Of a stretch of 64,000 bases of DNA, positions 40,590 to 49,704 are shown in pieces (position 1 is the first letter of the stretch; each line of letters starts with the position of its first letter). Under the pieces are notes generated by a model. That model was not told where the DNA came from and did no database searches. It saw only the letters and a list, made by a program, of their open reading frames with translations. The position numbers and the translations under genes were made by a program. The stretch covers positions 3,950,734-4,014,733 of the forward strand of contig NZ_HG964446.1 of NCBI RefSeq assembly GCF_000689255.1, given 5' to 3'. This DNA is from Mycobacterium triplex. GTDB lineage: Bacteria > Actinomycetota > Actinomycetes > Mycobacteriales > Mycobacteriaceae.

Positions 40590-43500
40590 ACAGAACCACC
40601 TCGTGATGCTCGCTTCTCGGCAGTCGTGAGGTGGCAATCGTTTAGTCGCTCCGATCCATCAGCATTCTTGCCGCGATCCTTCCGCCAATGGATGCTGAAT
40701 GAAGAGCGCAGAATCCCGGCCTCGACGAACGGCCGCACGTTCATACGCACGCCATCGTTGAGGTCTGGATCCCATCCGATGGCCTGTTCTGCCAATGACT
40801 TCCAGCGTATGTAGATGTCATACGGCGGGTCGCCGTCGAGGATCAGTTCGAGCGACTTTCGCAGCTCCGATGCGGCTGCCAGTCGAGCCTCCGCCCCAAC
40901 CGCGTCGTCGCGCACTTCCGCGCGCTGGCGTTCGATCCAGTCGCCGAGATAGGTGTAGGTGAGTTTCTCGAGCATCTTGCGATCGAGCCGGTGGTAGTTC
41001 ACCAGCGCCGCGAAGCCATTGCGCTGGCCGTCCCAGATGTGCCACACGAACGGCCTGTGGCCGAAAAGTGCACAGTGCTGTTTGAAGCAGTCATCCCGTA
41101 GCCAGTCGTCTAGGTTGTTCTTCTTGCTTCCCGTCGATTCCAAGAGGTTCTTCTGCTTGGCTGAGGACCAGGATTGGCCGAATGCCGTCGCAAGCAGTTG
41201 CTCGAGCCGCTCGGCGGCCGGCGGCTCACCTGCGACCGAGGGAAGACAGGCGATCCCGTCGGCGTCGGTGAACGCACTGAGATCATCTGAGTCTGACTGT
41301 TCAGGCCACCGATAGCCCAACAGCCGCGCGACGGCCACATGAAGTGGAGCCGTCGAAGCGTCGGGTCGGCCCCCAAAAAGCCACTGTGTCGGATCAGTGG
41401 AATCTGGCTCCGGGAGTGGCCCATCGTCCTCGGCAACCTTGCGCCAGTGCTCGACATCGAATGGCACAAGTTCAAGAGCGCCGTTGGTTACTTGAGTAGA
41501 CGAAGCGACCGAACGAACGGTAGGGACAAATTGATCAGACGTGCAGAAAGCCCACAAAGCGGGGACCAACTCAGCATCATGGGGAACGACTGCTGCGGCG
41601 TTTGTGTCGAACCGATCACCAAGGTATAGCGTCCGACTAAGGTTGCCCATCTGCGTCACGGACACGCCGAGATGCCCCCAAGCCTCTTCCCCCCTGACCG
41701 CGGACCCAGGTTCATCGACGACGCCGCCTGGCCGATCCCAACGCACCACCGATTCTCGACCAACATATGGCGCGGTTACGGCAGTCGAGGACTGAAAACG
41801 ATGCCATGGCCGGTCGACATGCGGCAGCTCCCAAAATTGCCGTACGTACCGCGGTGTGTCACCCGTACTTGTTCCTTGAAGACACCGCGCGATAGAACCG
41901 AGCAACACCGACGAAGTGGCGACCGGTACCGGCAGTATCCGACTCTCGGGATTGTCTTGGTGTGCGCTCTGCAGAAAGGCTGCGGTGTCTGACTTGGCCA
42001 GGTCCCGAGCCTTCGTCGCAAGCGATCCGTTTCCAATGTCAATGACGGATGTCATTGCCTTGTCGCTGGGCTGTTGATGCTCAAGAACGGACAGCACTGT
42101 CGGCATCTTGAAAGGTTGGCCACTCGACTGCGTCTGCCAGACGTTGTTGCCAATCCGGGCGAAAAGCCTGTAACTGGAACTGTGTAAGACCCATTGTCGC
42201 AGATCGGAATAAGTCGACTTCTCCTGCCAGTTCTGGGGTGTAACTAGCGCCACTGTCGCCACCCGCGCCCACCGCAACAGCATCGCAGTCGCAAGGTCGC
42301 CACGACCTTCGGCCAGATGCGAGTCGCAGTACGTCCGCAGCACCGCCGATTGCTTCCCACGGCTGAGAAACGGCACGTTTGTCGCGACGAGCGTGAAGCT
42401 GCGAGTGAGCAGTTCTGCTGCGCGCCAAACGCCCGACACGTCTGCGGCGAGGACCGACGCCGCGGGGTCGTGTCCCTCCTTCGTGAATGCCCGCTGTGCA
42501 GAAGGCAGCAATTCTTCCCAGTCGACGTCTTCAAGCGAGATTTGCGACCCGGTCGGACCGCTGATCTCTGCAGCGCGCCTCGGGTCGATCAAAGAACCCA
42601 GCGTGTCGGCGTCTTGAAAGAGGATGTGCAACCGTACAAGGGCGTCTTCCAGTCGTTGATCACCGTTAGCCAGTGCCCGCCACTCCTCAGCTGGTGCCTT
42701 CACGGGGATACCAGAACACGCGACGTTCGGCACTGGGATTTCGCGCCATTCCCCGCTCGACTTCCACGCCTGAAGCGCCAGTGCGAACATCGCGATCTGA
42801 ACGCAGCGGGGGTCAAGCTCCAGGCCGAAGAGGTTGTCGCGCAACACCGCATCTTGCGCGTCGACCGGCGCGAGTCCGTCATCCTCGGCCCGCATCCGCC
42901 ACAGCATCGAGAATGCCTCGACGAGGAAGTGGCCCGATCCGCAGCACGGATCCATCACTGTGACTTCGCTTATGCGGTCAGGCCAGCTATCGAATGTCCC
43001 CGCCGCGGGCTTGCCAGCGTCGTTGAATCGCAGGTACTCGAAATCCTCGACCAGCGAGCTGTCTGGGTGTCGGGACGCCCACCAGGCGCCCAGGGAATTC
43101 TCGAGGAGGAATCGGACCATGTAATTCTCTGTGAAGAGCTGGGTCACCGGAGCGACGTCGGCTCCACCGATCTTCCGCTCCGAGGCGTTGACCTCGGCCT
43201 TCTTATCCTTCTGCCAGAACTGATAAACCCACCCCAACGCGTCGTCGCAAGTGAACACCTCCGCCGGTACGGCCGCGACGACACCTTCAAGAGACAGCCG
43301 GCCTTCAGGCGCGAGGCGCAGTCGGATGCAGGGGTCATCCTGGCGGAAAATACCGGGCAGAATTTCGGCGGCGAAGCGGGCAGCGACGGACCAGCCGTCG
43401 GGCGCTCCGAGCGACTCCGCGAGTTCCTCGCAGTCAGCGAGCGTGACCGGCACCCGGTACTCGGGGTGTATGAGCAGGTTGTTCTCGGTGAGAAAGCGGG

Positions 43501-43762
43501 CGAACAAAAGGCGGTGCCATTGCTCGTAGGCGCATTCCGCGACGAGCAGGGGGAGACCGTCGCCGTGGTCGCCGAGCTGGCGTGCTTTGGCCCGAAGTCC
43601 GCGGCGGATCTGTCGGTCGTCCTCGTTGAGGTGGGCGGGGGGCCGTTCCGCGGTGACAGCCAGCCCGGCAAGTGCGGCGCGGACGGCGTGTTCGGAGGCC
43701 CGTCGGCCTTTGGTGCAAGCGCCTTCGAGGAGTGTGCGCTGTTGCGAGGTGAGTATCGGCAC
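40586..43762 (-). CDS. pglX: BREX adenine-specific DNA methyltransferase PglX
   Basis: 1058 aa. SAM-binding motif I is VMDPCCGSGHFLVEAF (Asp271), followed by FGLELDPRC (about 312-320). Motif IV, normally N-P-P-Y/F in N6-adenine methyltransferases, reads TNVPFLSRGK (Asn462-Phe465), so the second residue is Val. The C-terminal 500 residues are the target-recognition and PglX-specific region. In known BREX systems PglX methylates one strand of a non-palindromic site and marks self DNA; without that mark phage DNA replication is blocked. It lies 11 nt after brxC and overlaps pglZ by 4 nt. The recognition sequence cannot be predicted by eye. Confidence 0.92.
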   Translation of the reverse strand: MPILTSQQRTLLEGACTKGRRASEHAVRAALAGLAVTAERPPAHLNEDDRQIRRGLRAKARQLGDHGDGLPLLVAECAYEQWHRLLFARFLTENNLLIHPEYRVPVTLADCEELAESLGAPDGWSVAARFAAEILPGIFRQDDPCIRLRLAPEGRLSLEGVVAAVPAEVFTCDDALGWVYQFWQKDKKAEVNASERKIGGADVAPVTQLFTENYMVRFLLENSLGAWWASRHPDSSLVEDFEYLRFNDAGKPAAGTFDSWPDRISEVTVMDPCCGSGHFLVEAFSMLWRMRAEDDGLAPVDAQDAVLRDNLFGLELDPRCVQIAMFALALQAWKSSGEWREIPVPNVACSGIPVKAPAEEWRALANGDQRLEDALVRLHILFQDADTLGSLIDPRRAAEISGPTGSQISLEDVDWEELLPSAQRAFTKEGHDPAASVLAADVSGVWRAAELLTRSFTLVATNVPFLSRGKQSAVLRTYCDSHLAEGRGDLATAMLLRWARVATVALVTPQNWQEKSTYSDLRQWVLHSSSYRLFARIGNNVWQTQSSGQPFKMPTVLSVLEHQQPSDKAMTSVIDIGNGSLATKARDLAKSDTAAFLQSAHQDNPESRILPVPVATSSVLLGSIARCLQGTSTGDTPRYVRQFWELPHVDRPWHRFQSSTAVTAPYVGRESVVRWDRPGGVVDEPGSAVRGEEAWGHLGVSVTQMGNLSRTLYLGDRFDTNAAAVVPHDAELVPALWAFCTSDQFVPTVRSVASSTQVTNGALELVPFDVEHWRKVAEDDGPLPEPDSTDPTQWLFGGRPDASTAPLHVAVARLLGYRWPEQSDSDDLSAFTDADGIACLPSVAGEPPAAERLEQLLATAFGQSWSSAKQKNLLESTGSKKNNLDDWLRDDCFKQHCALFGHRPFVWHIWDGQRNGFAALVNYHRLDRKMLEKLTYTYLGDWIERQRAEVRDDAVGAEARLAAASELRKSLELILDGDPPYDIYIRWKSLAEQAIGWDPDLNDGVRMNVRPFVEAGILRSSFSIHWRKDRGKNADGSERLNDCHLTTAEKRASRGGSV

Positions 43763-43773
43763 CGTTCCAGTCC

Positions 43774-46700
43774 TCAGATGATGACGGTTTCGTCGTTGCC
43801 GACGACGTGCTGAAGGAGCTGCTCCTTCAACGCAGCCAGGTAGTTATCGACGTCAGCCTTTGTACGAAGAGTGGCGGCCGGTGGCGTGAAGGTGACGGAC
43901 TTGGGTTCGTGCTTCTTGGCCGCGGCCGCTCTTGCAGCTGAGACCTTGGCGGGGATGGCCTGGCGGCGTTCGGCCCACGCGTTTAACGGGGTTGCATCTA
44001 GCGCCTTAAGCAGCTCATCGTCGGTATGGACAGCTGGAACAGCGACAGCGCTGAGCCCCGCATCCTTCAGTATCGGCGAGCGGTCGACCGGGTCGAGTTG
44101 TTGCCATTCGGCCGAGCTTTCGATGTCCGCAATAGCCCTAGCCTGAGCATCTCTTGCCGAAGTTGCCGCGTCGAGCACCGCCGCGCGAAGAGCATCAGAC
44201 AGCGTCTTGATCAATGGTGCCACCGGATCCGGGGAGTGCAGGAGGAGCCGCTCGGCCTCTATCGCGTCGCGCTGCGCCTTGATCGCAGCGGCGAGGTCGA
44301 GTGTGGACGCATGCAGAAGTAGTCGGTCCAGTGTGTGCCACGCTGCTTCCCGGTCGGCTCGTTGCGCCTTGGCGGCCGACCATGCCTTGATGTCTTGGCG
44401 CAGCTGCGCGGCCCCCTGAGCGACGGCGCGAATCTGCTGATTTCCGGCGAGCGCGGCGATTCCATCGAGGTGCGAGGTATCCGGTGGTTCAGGCAGGGGC
44501 GGACTCCCGCCTGCCCGAGCTGCGAGGTCGAGGAGGTGCTGTACGAGCCCGCTGATGGCCGCACCCTCCTTCCCGGAGGTGTAGGCGACCTTTGCCTCGG
44601 TGAGGACGCTTCGCACCGCAAGCTGCTCTTGTTTGGTTGGTGGTTCGTCTTCCTTGAAAAACGTTGCCTTGCCGACCTGGGTGGCAGGAAGCTCCTTGGG
44701 GCCGTCGACGGGATGGCCGTCTCGTTCGGCGCGAATATTGCCGCTGGCCAACAGTGCGAGCAGCGCGCCGTCAACTGCGTCCTTGGGCCAGCCGAAAGGC
44801 GCGTCGCCAAGATCGCGCTGGAGGTCGCTGCCCTTGGTACCGGACCCGGATGTACGCGCAAGGACTTCCTTGCAAACCGGGTTGGCGGGTACCTCGCCCT
44901 GCCAGCCGACCACTGCGAGTGCGTCGGGCGCGCCATCGCGAGCCTTGGCGATGACTTTGCTCCACCCGGGGTCATCAGCGGCGGGGAATTTCGGGAACAG
45001 GCGGGCCAGGGCATGGTTGCTTGCGGCTTCGACGCCGGCTCGCATAGAACCGGTGGTGAGCTCATTGCCGCCGCCCTGGAACACCCTCGCCTTGGCGATC
45101 ACCGTAGCGAACAGATTGTCCAGCCGCTGCTGGCCCTCGAGCACTCTAGACTGCATGCCCTGCTTGGCCTGACGCCCCTCGTCGGTCTGCGGTTCAGGAC
45201 GTTGGCTCACCGCGTCGGTCGCCGCCGCGTAGCTGGCAAGCGTGTCCGCGATGGCCTCGGCATCGATCTTCGGCAGGAGCACAAACACAATCGGGCTGTC
45301 GTTGCCCACGGCTGCCGACGCCTCGCGAACCTTAGCTTCGGTCACTCCCCACTCATCGCGGATCCACACCGGAACCGTGGTGCCATCAGTCGCCGGAAGG
45401 TCATCGCCCCAGTGCCGGTTCAGCTTCCTAGGGGTCTTGCTCTTGCCGTGGACCAACTTCAGGCCGGCAAGCTCCGCGTCGACCGCGCGCTGAAGCCAGT
45501 CGGTGCGGAGCGAAGACATGCGCGCAGCGTCAGCGCGAATCGAGGCGCGCCGCTGATTGAACTCCTGGGTCCACTCGGCGCCCTCGGCGGTCTGGAGCCG
45601 GAACTCGTCGCCGAGCTTCATTACCCGGCCCTGCTCGACCAATACCTCCATTATTCGGGGGACGTCCTTGCGGAGCTTGGCGCCGTCGGATGCGAGGTCT
45701 TCGACTAGGAGGTCGGCGAGTATCGGCGCAGTGGCGCGCAAACCAGTGTCTCCAACACCCTCGTGTGGGAGCTGGGAAATGAGGAACACCAGCCCAGCGG
45801 CTCGTGCCTTCAGTTCACCTTCCGCGGAACCGTCGTCAAGACCGCGGATCAGCTCGTCGATCTCCTTCAAGAGCACGCCGCTCTGCAGCATGCTGGCGGA
45901 CTCGGAGTGAAACACGAAGTCGCCGCCGATCACGGTGCCGAGCGGCTGGTTGGCGACGTTGCGAGCGGCCTCGTGCACGATCTTTAGCTGGGTGCGCAGG
46001 ACCCCGGCCTTACCCGCCTTATCGATGGCCCGCAACGCCCGCTCCCAGAACCGGCGCCGGGTGGGCAGAAGCGGGTAGTCGGCGACGATCGTAGCCTTGT
46101 CGGCGCCCTTGGCTTCGATGCGCGTGCCGCCGAGTTGTCGGTCGATTTCTCCCGTAACCTGCTCGAGTGCCGCCTCGATATCGGCCACCTTGTCGGGTTT
46201 CTTTCGAAGAACGACCTCGCGGACAACTGTCTCGACGTCGGTGTCCGACAGGGCAACCGGGACTGGAAACCGGTCGATGAGCTTCTGGAGAGTGGGATTA
46301 GCCGTGAGTGCAGCTTGACCAGTGGCTACGACGAGCACCTGGCTGTTGAAACGGGATGAGCAGCCTTCGACGAGGTCCTGGACCTGCAAAGCCTTTACGT
46401 TGTCATCCTCGATGTACTGCTGCATCTCATCCAAGATGACGAGTGTGAGCGGCAGCTTGCCACCCGCATCGCTCTGAAGGCGCAGGACTTCCTCGAAGGT
46501 GTCAAGAGTTTCGTCGTTGGTGACGTCGTCGACCAACGGGAATTGGTTCTGCAAAGCGGTGCTTACTGCTGCGGGGTTCTCACCGAAGCTGGCGCCGGCT
46601 TCAATCAAGGCCTGGGCAAGCACAGGCGATACATACAAATTGCGAAGTTCGTGCTCGAATTCCTTGCCGTTTGCCTCGATTGTTGCTCGGACATTGCCGT

Positions 46701-47241
46701 AGAGGCCCTCTTGGTGCATCCAAAGCGCGAGGCGGGCTGGCGAATACTGTTGAGGTAGTCCGGCCGCGCCAAAGACAACCCCTAGGAATGCGAGCCGCAC
46801 GGACCCCGAAGCGCCTGACCCGAGAGTTCCCGCGGCAGACCACAGGCCCCCGGCGCGTTTGGCGGCTACAGATAGTTCCTTTAGATGTGCCTGGATCTCC
46901 GACGAGAGCGTGGTTAGCGAACGCGCCGATGTTCCTGATGGGAGTGCATAGTCGCGCCAAAGGTACTCAAGAACGCGCATTAGGTGGGACTTGCCGCTGC
47001 CGTAGAAACCGCTGACCCATGCCGCCGGCTGCTCTGCCTGGCTCAGATGGCTGAGAAACTGATCGAGGATTCGCTCTAGGCCGCGTTCGTACTCGCCGTC
47101 GCAGACGAAGCTACGTAGCTCCCACTCCAGGGTCTCCCAATCGCGATCGTCCTCGGGCTTCTTCACCTTCGCTACGCCGAGGTTGGGAATGTCGCGCTCG
47201 GTCGGATCGATCGCGAAAACATCGCGGTTGCTAAAAGTCAC
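43774..47241 (-). CDS. brxC: BREX P-loop ATPase BrxC
   Basis: 1155 aa, the usual BrxC length. Walker A is GFYGSGKSH (78-86) inside AAWVSGFYGSGKSHLMRVL, and Walker B is LVILDEMQQY (267-276). The rest is a long helical region with several Ala/Lys-rich stretches (about 930-1080) that may form coiled coils, ending near residue 1155 in LQHVVGNDETVII. BrxC is thought to be an AAA+-like motor or scaffold that binds other BREX subunits and DNA. Coupled to brxB by a 4-nt overlap. Confidence 0.92.
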   Translation of the reverse strand: MTFSNRDVFAIDPTERDIPNLGVAKVKKPEDDRDWETLEWELRSFVCDGEYERGLERILDQFLSHLSQAEQPAAWVSGFYGSGKSHLMRVLEYLWRDYALPSGTSARSLTTLSSEIQAHLKELSVAAKRAGGLWSAAGTLGSGASGSVRLAFLGVVFGAAGLPQQYSPARLALWMHQEGLYGNVRATIEANGKEFEHELRNLYVSPVLAQALIEAGASFGENPAAVSTALQNQFPLVDDVTNDETLDTFEEVLRLQSDAGGKLPLTLVILDEMQQYIEDDNVKALQVQDLVEGCSSRFNSQVLVVATGQAALTANPTLQKLIDRFPVPVALSDTDVETVVREVVLRKKPDKVADIEAALEQVTGEIDRQLGGTRIEAKGADKATIVADYPLLPTRRRFWERALRAIDKAGKAGVLRTQLKIVHEAARNVANQPLGTVIGGDFVFHSESASMLQSGVLLKEIDELIRGLDDGSAEGELKARAAGLVFLISQLPHEGVGDTGLRATAPILADLLVEDLASDGAKLRKDVPRIMEVLVEQGRVMKLGDEFRLQTAEGAEWTQEFNQRRASIRADAARMSSLRTDWLQRAVDAELAGLKLVHGKSKTPRKLNRHWGDDLPATDGTTVPVWIRDEWGVTEAKVREASAAVGNDSPIVFVLLPKIDAEAIADTLASYAAATDAVSQRPEPQTDEGRQAKQGMQSRVLEGQQRLDNLFATVIAKARVFQGGGNELTTGSMRAGVEAASNHALARLFPKFPAADDPGWSKVIAKARDGAPDALAVVGWQGEVPANPVCKEVLARTSGSGTKGSDLQRDLGDAPFGWPKDAVDGALLALLASGNIRAERDGHPVDGPKELPATQVGKATFFKEDEPPTKQEQLAVRSVLTEAKVAYTSGKEGAAISGLVQHLLDLAARAGGSPPLPEPPDTSHLDGIAALAGNQQIRAVAQGAAQLRQDIKAWSAAKAQRADREAAWHTLDRLLLHASTLDLAAAIKAQRDAIEAERLLLHSPDPVAPLIKTLSDALRAAVLDAATSARDAQARAIADIESSAEWQQLDPVDRSPILKDAGLSAVAVPAVHTDDELLKALDATPLNAWAERRQAIPAKVSAARAAAAKKHEPKSVTFTPPAATLRTKADVDNYLAALKEQLLQHVVGNDETVII

Positions 47242-47801
47242 AGCAGCGTCCCCTTGTCGGCAGTGATCGGGACGGCGTGGTAGTTCCAGCCGTCACGCCC
47301 GTTCAGCAGTCTGTAGTTGTTTTGATCTACTTCACCTGGGAAGAACACGAGCAACCTGCCCGCAATGAGGTCGTCGATCCGGTCGACTAACGCCGACACC
47401 TTCACTCGGTCACCGAGACCGAAGAGACTGCCTGCGCCTACCAGCCCGACGACAGTGTTCGGTGTGCTGGACTTTTCGAGCTGCTCGCGCACATTCGTCA
47501 CAAGAGCATCTAGGAAGCCGGCTAATTCAGGCTGGATCAGCTTCGGGTTGGCAAAGTATGCGTCGCGGTATTCGTGCGCCGCCATCCATTCCTCAAACGC
47601 GTTCGTGATATCGATTTGCGCCCACTCGTGACCGGCGGCCGTCGATGCAGTCTCAAACTCTGGCAAGTGAAGTCGCAGTCGGCGCTCGTCCTCCGGTGCG
47701 TAGACGGCCATCCAAACCCGCTGCGCTGGGGCGAGGCCAGATGACCATGGCAGCCGCGCGAAGCGCTGATAGTTGCCAATGAGATCGTCGGTGCGGCTCA
47801 C
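47238..47801 (-). CDS. brxB: BREX protein BrxB (DUF1788)
   Basis: 187 aa cytoplasmic protein. The DUF1788 pattern is clear: RLRLHLPEFETA, GLVGAGSLFGLGDRVKVSAL (about 118-137), DDLIAGRLLVFFPGE and the YRLLNGRDGWNYHAVPI C-terminus. BrxB is a small core subunit of type-1-like BREX that is reported to interact with PglZ. Overlaps brxA and brxC by 4 nt each, so the subunits are likely made in fixed proportion. Confidence 0.9.
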   Translation of the reverse strand: MSRTDDLIGNYQRFARLPWSSGLAPAQRVWMAVYAPEDERRLRLHLPEFETASTAAGHEWAQIDITNAFEEWMAAHEYRDAYFANPKLIQPELAGFLDALVTNVREQLEKSSTPNTVVGLVGAGSLFGLGDRVKVSALVDRIDDLIAGRLLVFFPGEVDQNNYRLLNGRDGWNYHAVPITADKGTLL

Positions 47802-48565
47802 AACAGGTGTTCCTCCATCGGACGAAGCAACTCGGTGAACGTCACTTCTGAGATACCGCCGCTGTGGCGGAAATCGATGAGCGATCGCTTTGAGGCAGCG
47901 GCCGCCATGTCAATGAGGTGAGCCTTGGGCCGGTCCAGCGCACGCGCCCACAAGGTATCGAATAGCGCAGCTCCCGACGCACCCTCCAGGTGTCCGAGTA
48001 ATAGGGCAAAAGCCGTGGTCGCCGGTGTACACATCGCTCGCTGGCGAACCTTTCCGGTCCTCGCGACTGCGCGGAGATGTCCCGTTTGCTCCCAAGACGA
48101 GAAGGTGTTGCGACCGGTTTTCGCCAGGGTCGAGTCACTGTAGGCGTCTGGAAACGTCTTCCCGACCGCCTCGGCCAGATTGGCACTCGTGACCGGATCG
48201 CCTGGTTCGCTGTCGAAGATTGCTTGAGCACTTGCCCGGAACACCGGATCACGCGCGAGCGCACAGAGCCCGGCTAGCAAAGGCTGGCCGACGGGGTCGT
48301 CGGTCCAGAGACCACTCAGCGCCCGAAAGAGCAACGAATTATTTCGGAGGACGTAGAGCTCGCGAAGGTATCGAAGAGTCCGTCGACGGGACTCGATGGT
48401 GCCTTTACCCAGGATGTTGTCCTCCAGCACGGCCTGCTCATAGTCAGAAGCGGCCGCATGCGTGCCGACCTCGCGAAGTAGAAGCTCGAGGGCGGGCACG
48501 AGGATGGTGTGGCTCGTGGTCGCCCCGCCACTCCGGTCACCTCGCACTATCTCGGCCGTGGTCAT
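47798..48565 (-). CDS. brxA: BREX protein BrxA (DUF1819)
   Basis: 255 aa. It matches the DUF1819/BrxA family by position (immediately before brxB) and by the pattern LGKGTIESRRRTLRYLRELY (split near residues 52-71), GRNTFSSWEQTGHLRA near 151 and LIDFRHSGGISEVTF at the C-terminus. Characterised BrxA proteins are small DNA-binding helical proteins; the role in defence is not fully known. Slightly longer than typical (about 200 aa). Overlaps the HTH gene by 4 nt upstream and brxB by 4 nt downstream. Confidence 0.85.
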   Translation of the reverse strand: MTTAEIVRGDRSGGATTSHTILVPALELLLREVGTHAAASDYEQAVLEDNILGKGTIESRRRTLRYLRELYVLRNNSLLFRALSGLWTDDPVGQPLLAGLCALARDPVFRASAQAIFDSEPGDPVTSANLAEAVGKTFPDAYSDSTLAKTGRNTFSSWEQTGHLRAVARTGKVRQRAMCTPATTAFALLLGHLEGASGAALFDTLWARALDRPKAHLIDMAAAASKRSLIDFRHSGGISEVTFTELLRPMEEHLL

Positions 48566-48768
48566 GGCTGTGTCCTCCGCTGATGCCAGTCCTCAATGTC
48601 CTGCCGTCGCCAGAGGCGAACACGGCTCGCCGCGAGGTCGACGACAGGCCTCGGGAAGTCTGGGTATCGATGGAGGTACGTCGTGACGCTGTTCGGGTGC
48701 GAGAGACGCAGTATCGCAGCGACTTCGGCCGCGCCAATCAAGTCGTCTGTGTCGACTACATCTCCCAT
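48562..48768 (-). CDS. Small HTH DNA-binding protein heading the BREX operon
   Basis: 68 aa with an AlpA/MerR-like winged-helix pattern: LIGAAEVAAILRLSHPNSV (helix-turn-helix), then LHRYPDFPRPVVDLAASRVR and LWRRQDIEDW, the wing and end of this family (excisionase-like helix_turn_helix_17). It is translationally coupled to brxA (ATGA). No Shine-Dalgarno sequence precedes the ATG, and a candidate -10 TAAACT lies 9 nt upstream, so a leaderless mRNA is likely. A 12-bp palindrome lies 17-28 nt upstream of the start codon; autoregulation of the operon is the natural inference. Confidence 0.72.
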   Translation of the reverse strand: MGDVVDTDDLIGAAEVAAILRLSHPNSVTTYLHRYPDFPRPVVDLAASRVRLWRRQDIEDWHQRRTQP

Positions 48769-48784
48769 AGGCGATTGAGTTTAG

Positions 48785-48796
48785 ATGTCTAGACAT
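48785..48796. promoter_or_regulatory. Perfect 12-bp palindrome in the BREX promoter
   Basis: ATGTCTAGACAT, a perfect dyad, overlaps the region between -10 and -35 of the presumed minus-strand promoter (candidate -10 TAAACT at 48778-48783 read on the minus strand). It is well placed to be the operator bound by the small HTH protein whose gene starts at 48768. Whether it also affects the remnant on the plus strand at 48843 is unknown. Confidence 0.5.
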
Positions 48797-48842
48797 ATTT
48801 CGGCTACGCTTTGGTCGATCTCTCCCTCGAACCGACATCCGT

Positions 48843-49528
48843 TTGGATTACCGAAAACGCCAGTTCAGCGTCGGCTCAGGACCGCTCCAACTCGCGTACG
48901 CACTGACCGTGCATAAAGCCCAAGGCAGTGAATTCAATACAGTCTTCGTAGTGCTGCCGAAAAACTCCCGACTCATGACACGCGAACTGCTGTACACCGC
49001 GCTCACGAGGTCACGCTCGCGGCTGGTCCTGCCCATCGAAGGATCCGACGCTTGTTTTTTTACGACCTGACCAGACCCGAGCGCTCAGAAACCGCACGAC
49101 GCAATACCAACCTCTTCACGGGCGGAGTAAGGCAGGACCTAGAGCGTGCGCCGTATGCGGAGCATCTCGTACACCGAACTCTCAGAGGTGAACTCGTCCG
49201 CAGTAAGTCAGAGTTGGTGATCGCCAACTATCTTCACAGCGCAGGCCTGCAATACCACTACGAGCGACCTCTCGACGGTCTCTCCAGACCGGGTCGCCTA
49301 CGGCCCGATTTCTCGTTCATCGACGACAGCGGGGACGTTGTCATCCTCGAACACCTTGGAATGTTGGATCGGACCAACTACAAGGAGTCGTGGAAGTGGA
49401 AGAGGGATTGGTACCGGGACAACGGATATATCGAGGGCGAGAACCTCTTCACCACACAGGAGCAGCAGGGCCTCGATATGGATTCGATCGCGAAAGTCGT
49501 TGAGCGCATACGGTTAGCGTTGGAATAA
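48843..49528 (+). pseudogene. Truncated and frameshifted helicase-nuclease remnant
   Basis: The first frame (48843-49070) is only the C-terminal motif block of a UvrD/RecD-type helicase: YALTVHKAQGSEFNTVFVVL and LLYTALTRSRSRLVLP. The second frame (49052-49528) continues with LTRPERSETARRNTNLF and a nuclease-like region with VRSKSELVIANYL, YERPLDG, LRPDFSFIDDSGDVVILEHLGM and YKESWKWKRDWYRDNG (PD-D/E-x-K-like pattern). Joining needs one extra base in the T-run at 49055-49061 (7 T). The N-terminal motor part is missing, since upstream in frame the sequence loses any helicase similarity near 48835. So this is a remnant unless the frame is restored by slippage, and it lies between the BREX operon (divergent) and the HelD-like gene (convergent). 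Confidence 0.7.
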
Positions 49529-49704
49529 CTTCTGCCCAATCACCTGGCAACACTTCCCGTGCCATGGGGTACGCCGCTCTTCCGTCCGAAGGCCTCATGG
49601 TCTCTTTCAATTCCGTGAGAGTCGCTGTCGGAGCACACATTCGAGCGGATTTCCCGCCCGCACGGATTCGCCAGCGAACTGCTGTCTGTGTGGATTGCTG
49701 ACAG

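Noticed and set aside
42317..43813. 498-codon plus-strand frame inside pglX
   Set aside because: Antisense shadow; pglX motifs I and IV are on the minus strand.
44335..45708. 457-codon plus-strand frame inside brxC
   Set aside because: No domain, and biased composition; brxC on the other strand has Walker motifs and family length.
48843..49070. Intact small gene of 75 codons
   Set aside because: It is only the last motif block of a large helicase and cannot fold or function alone; treated with the following frame as a remnant.
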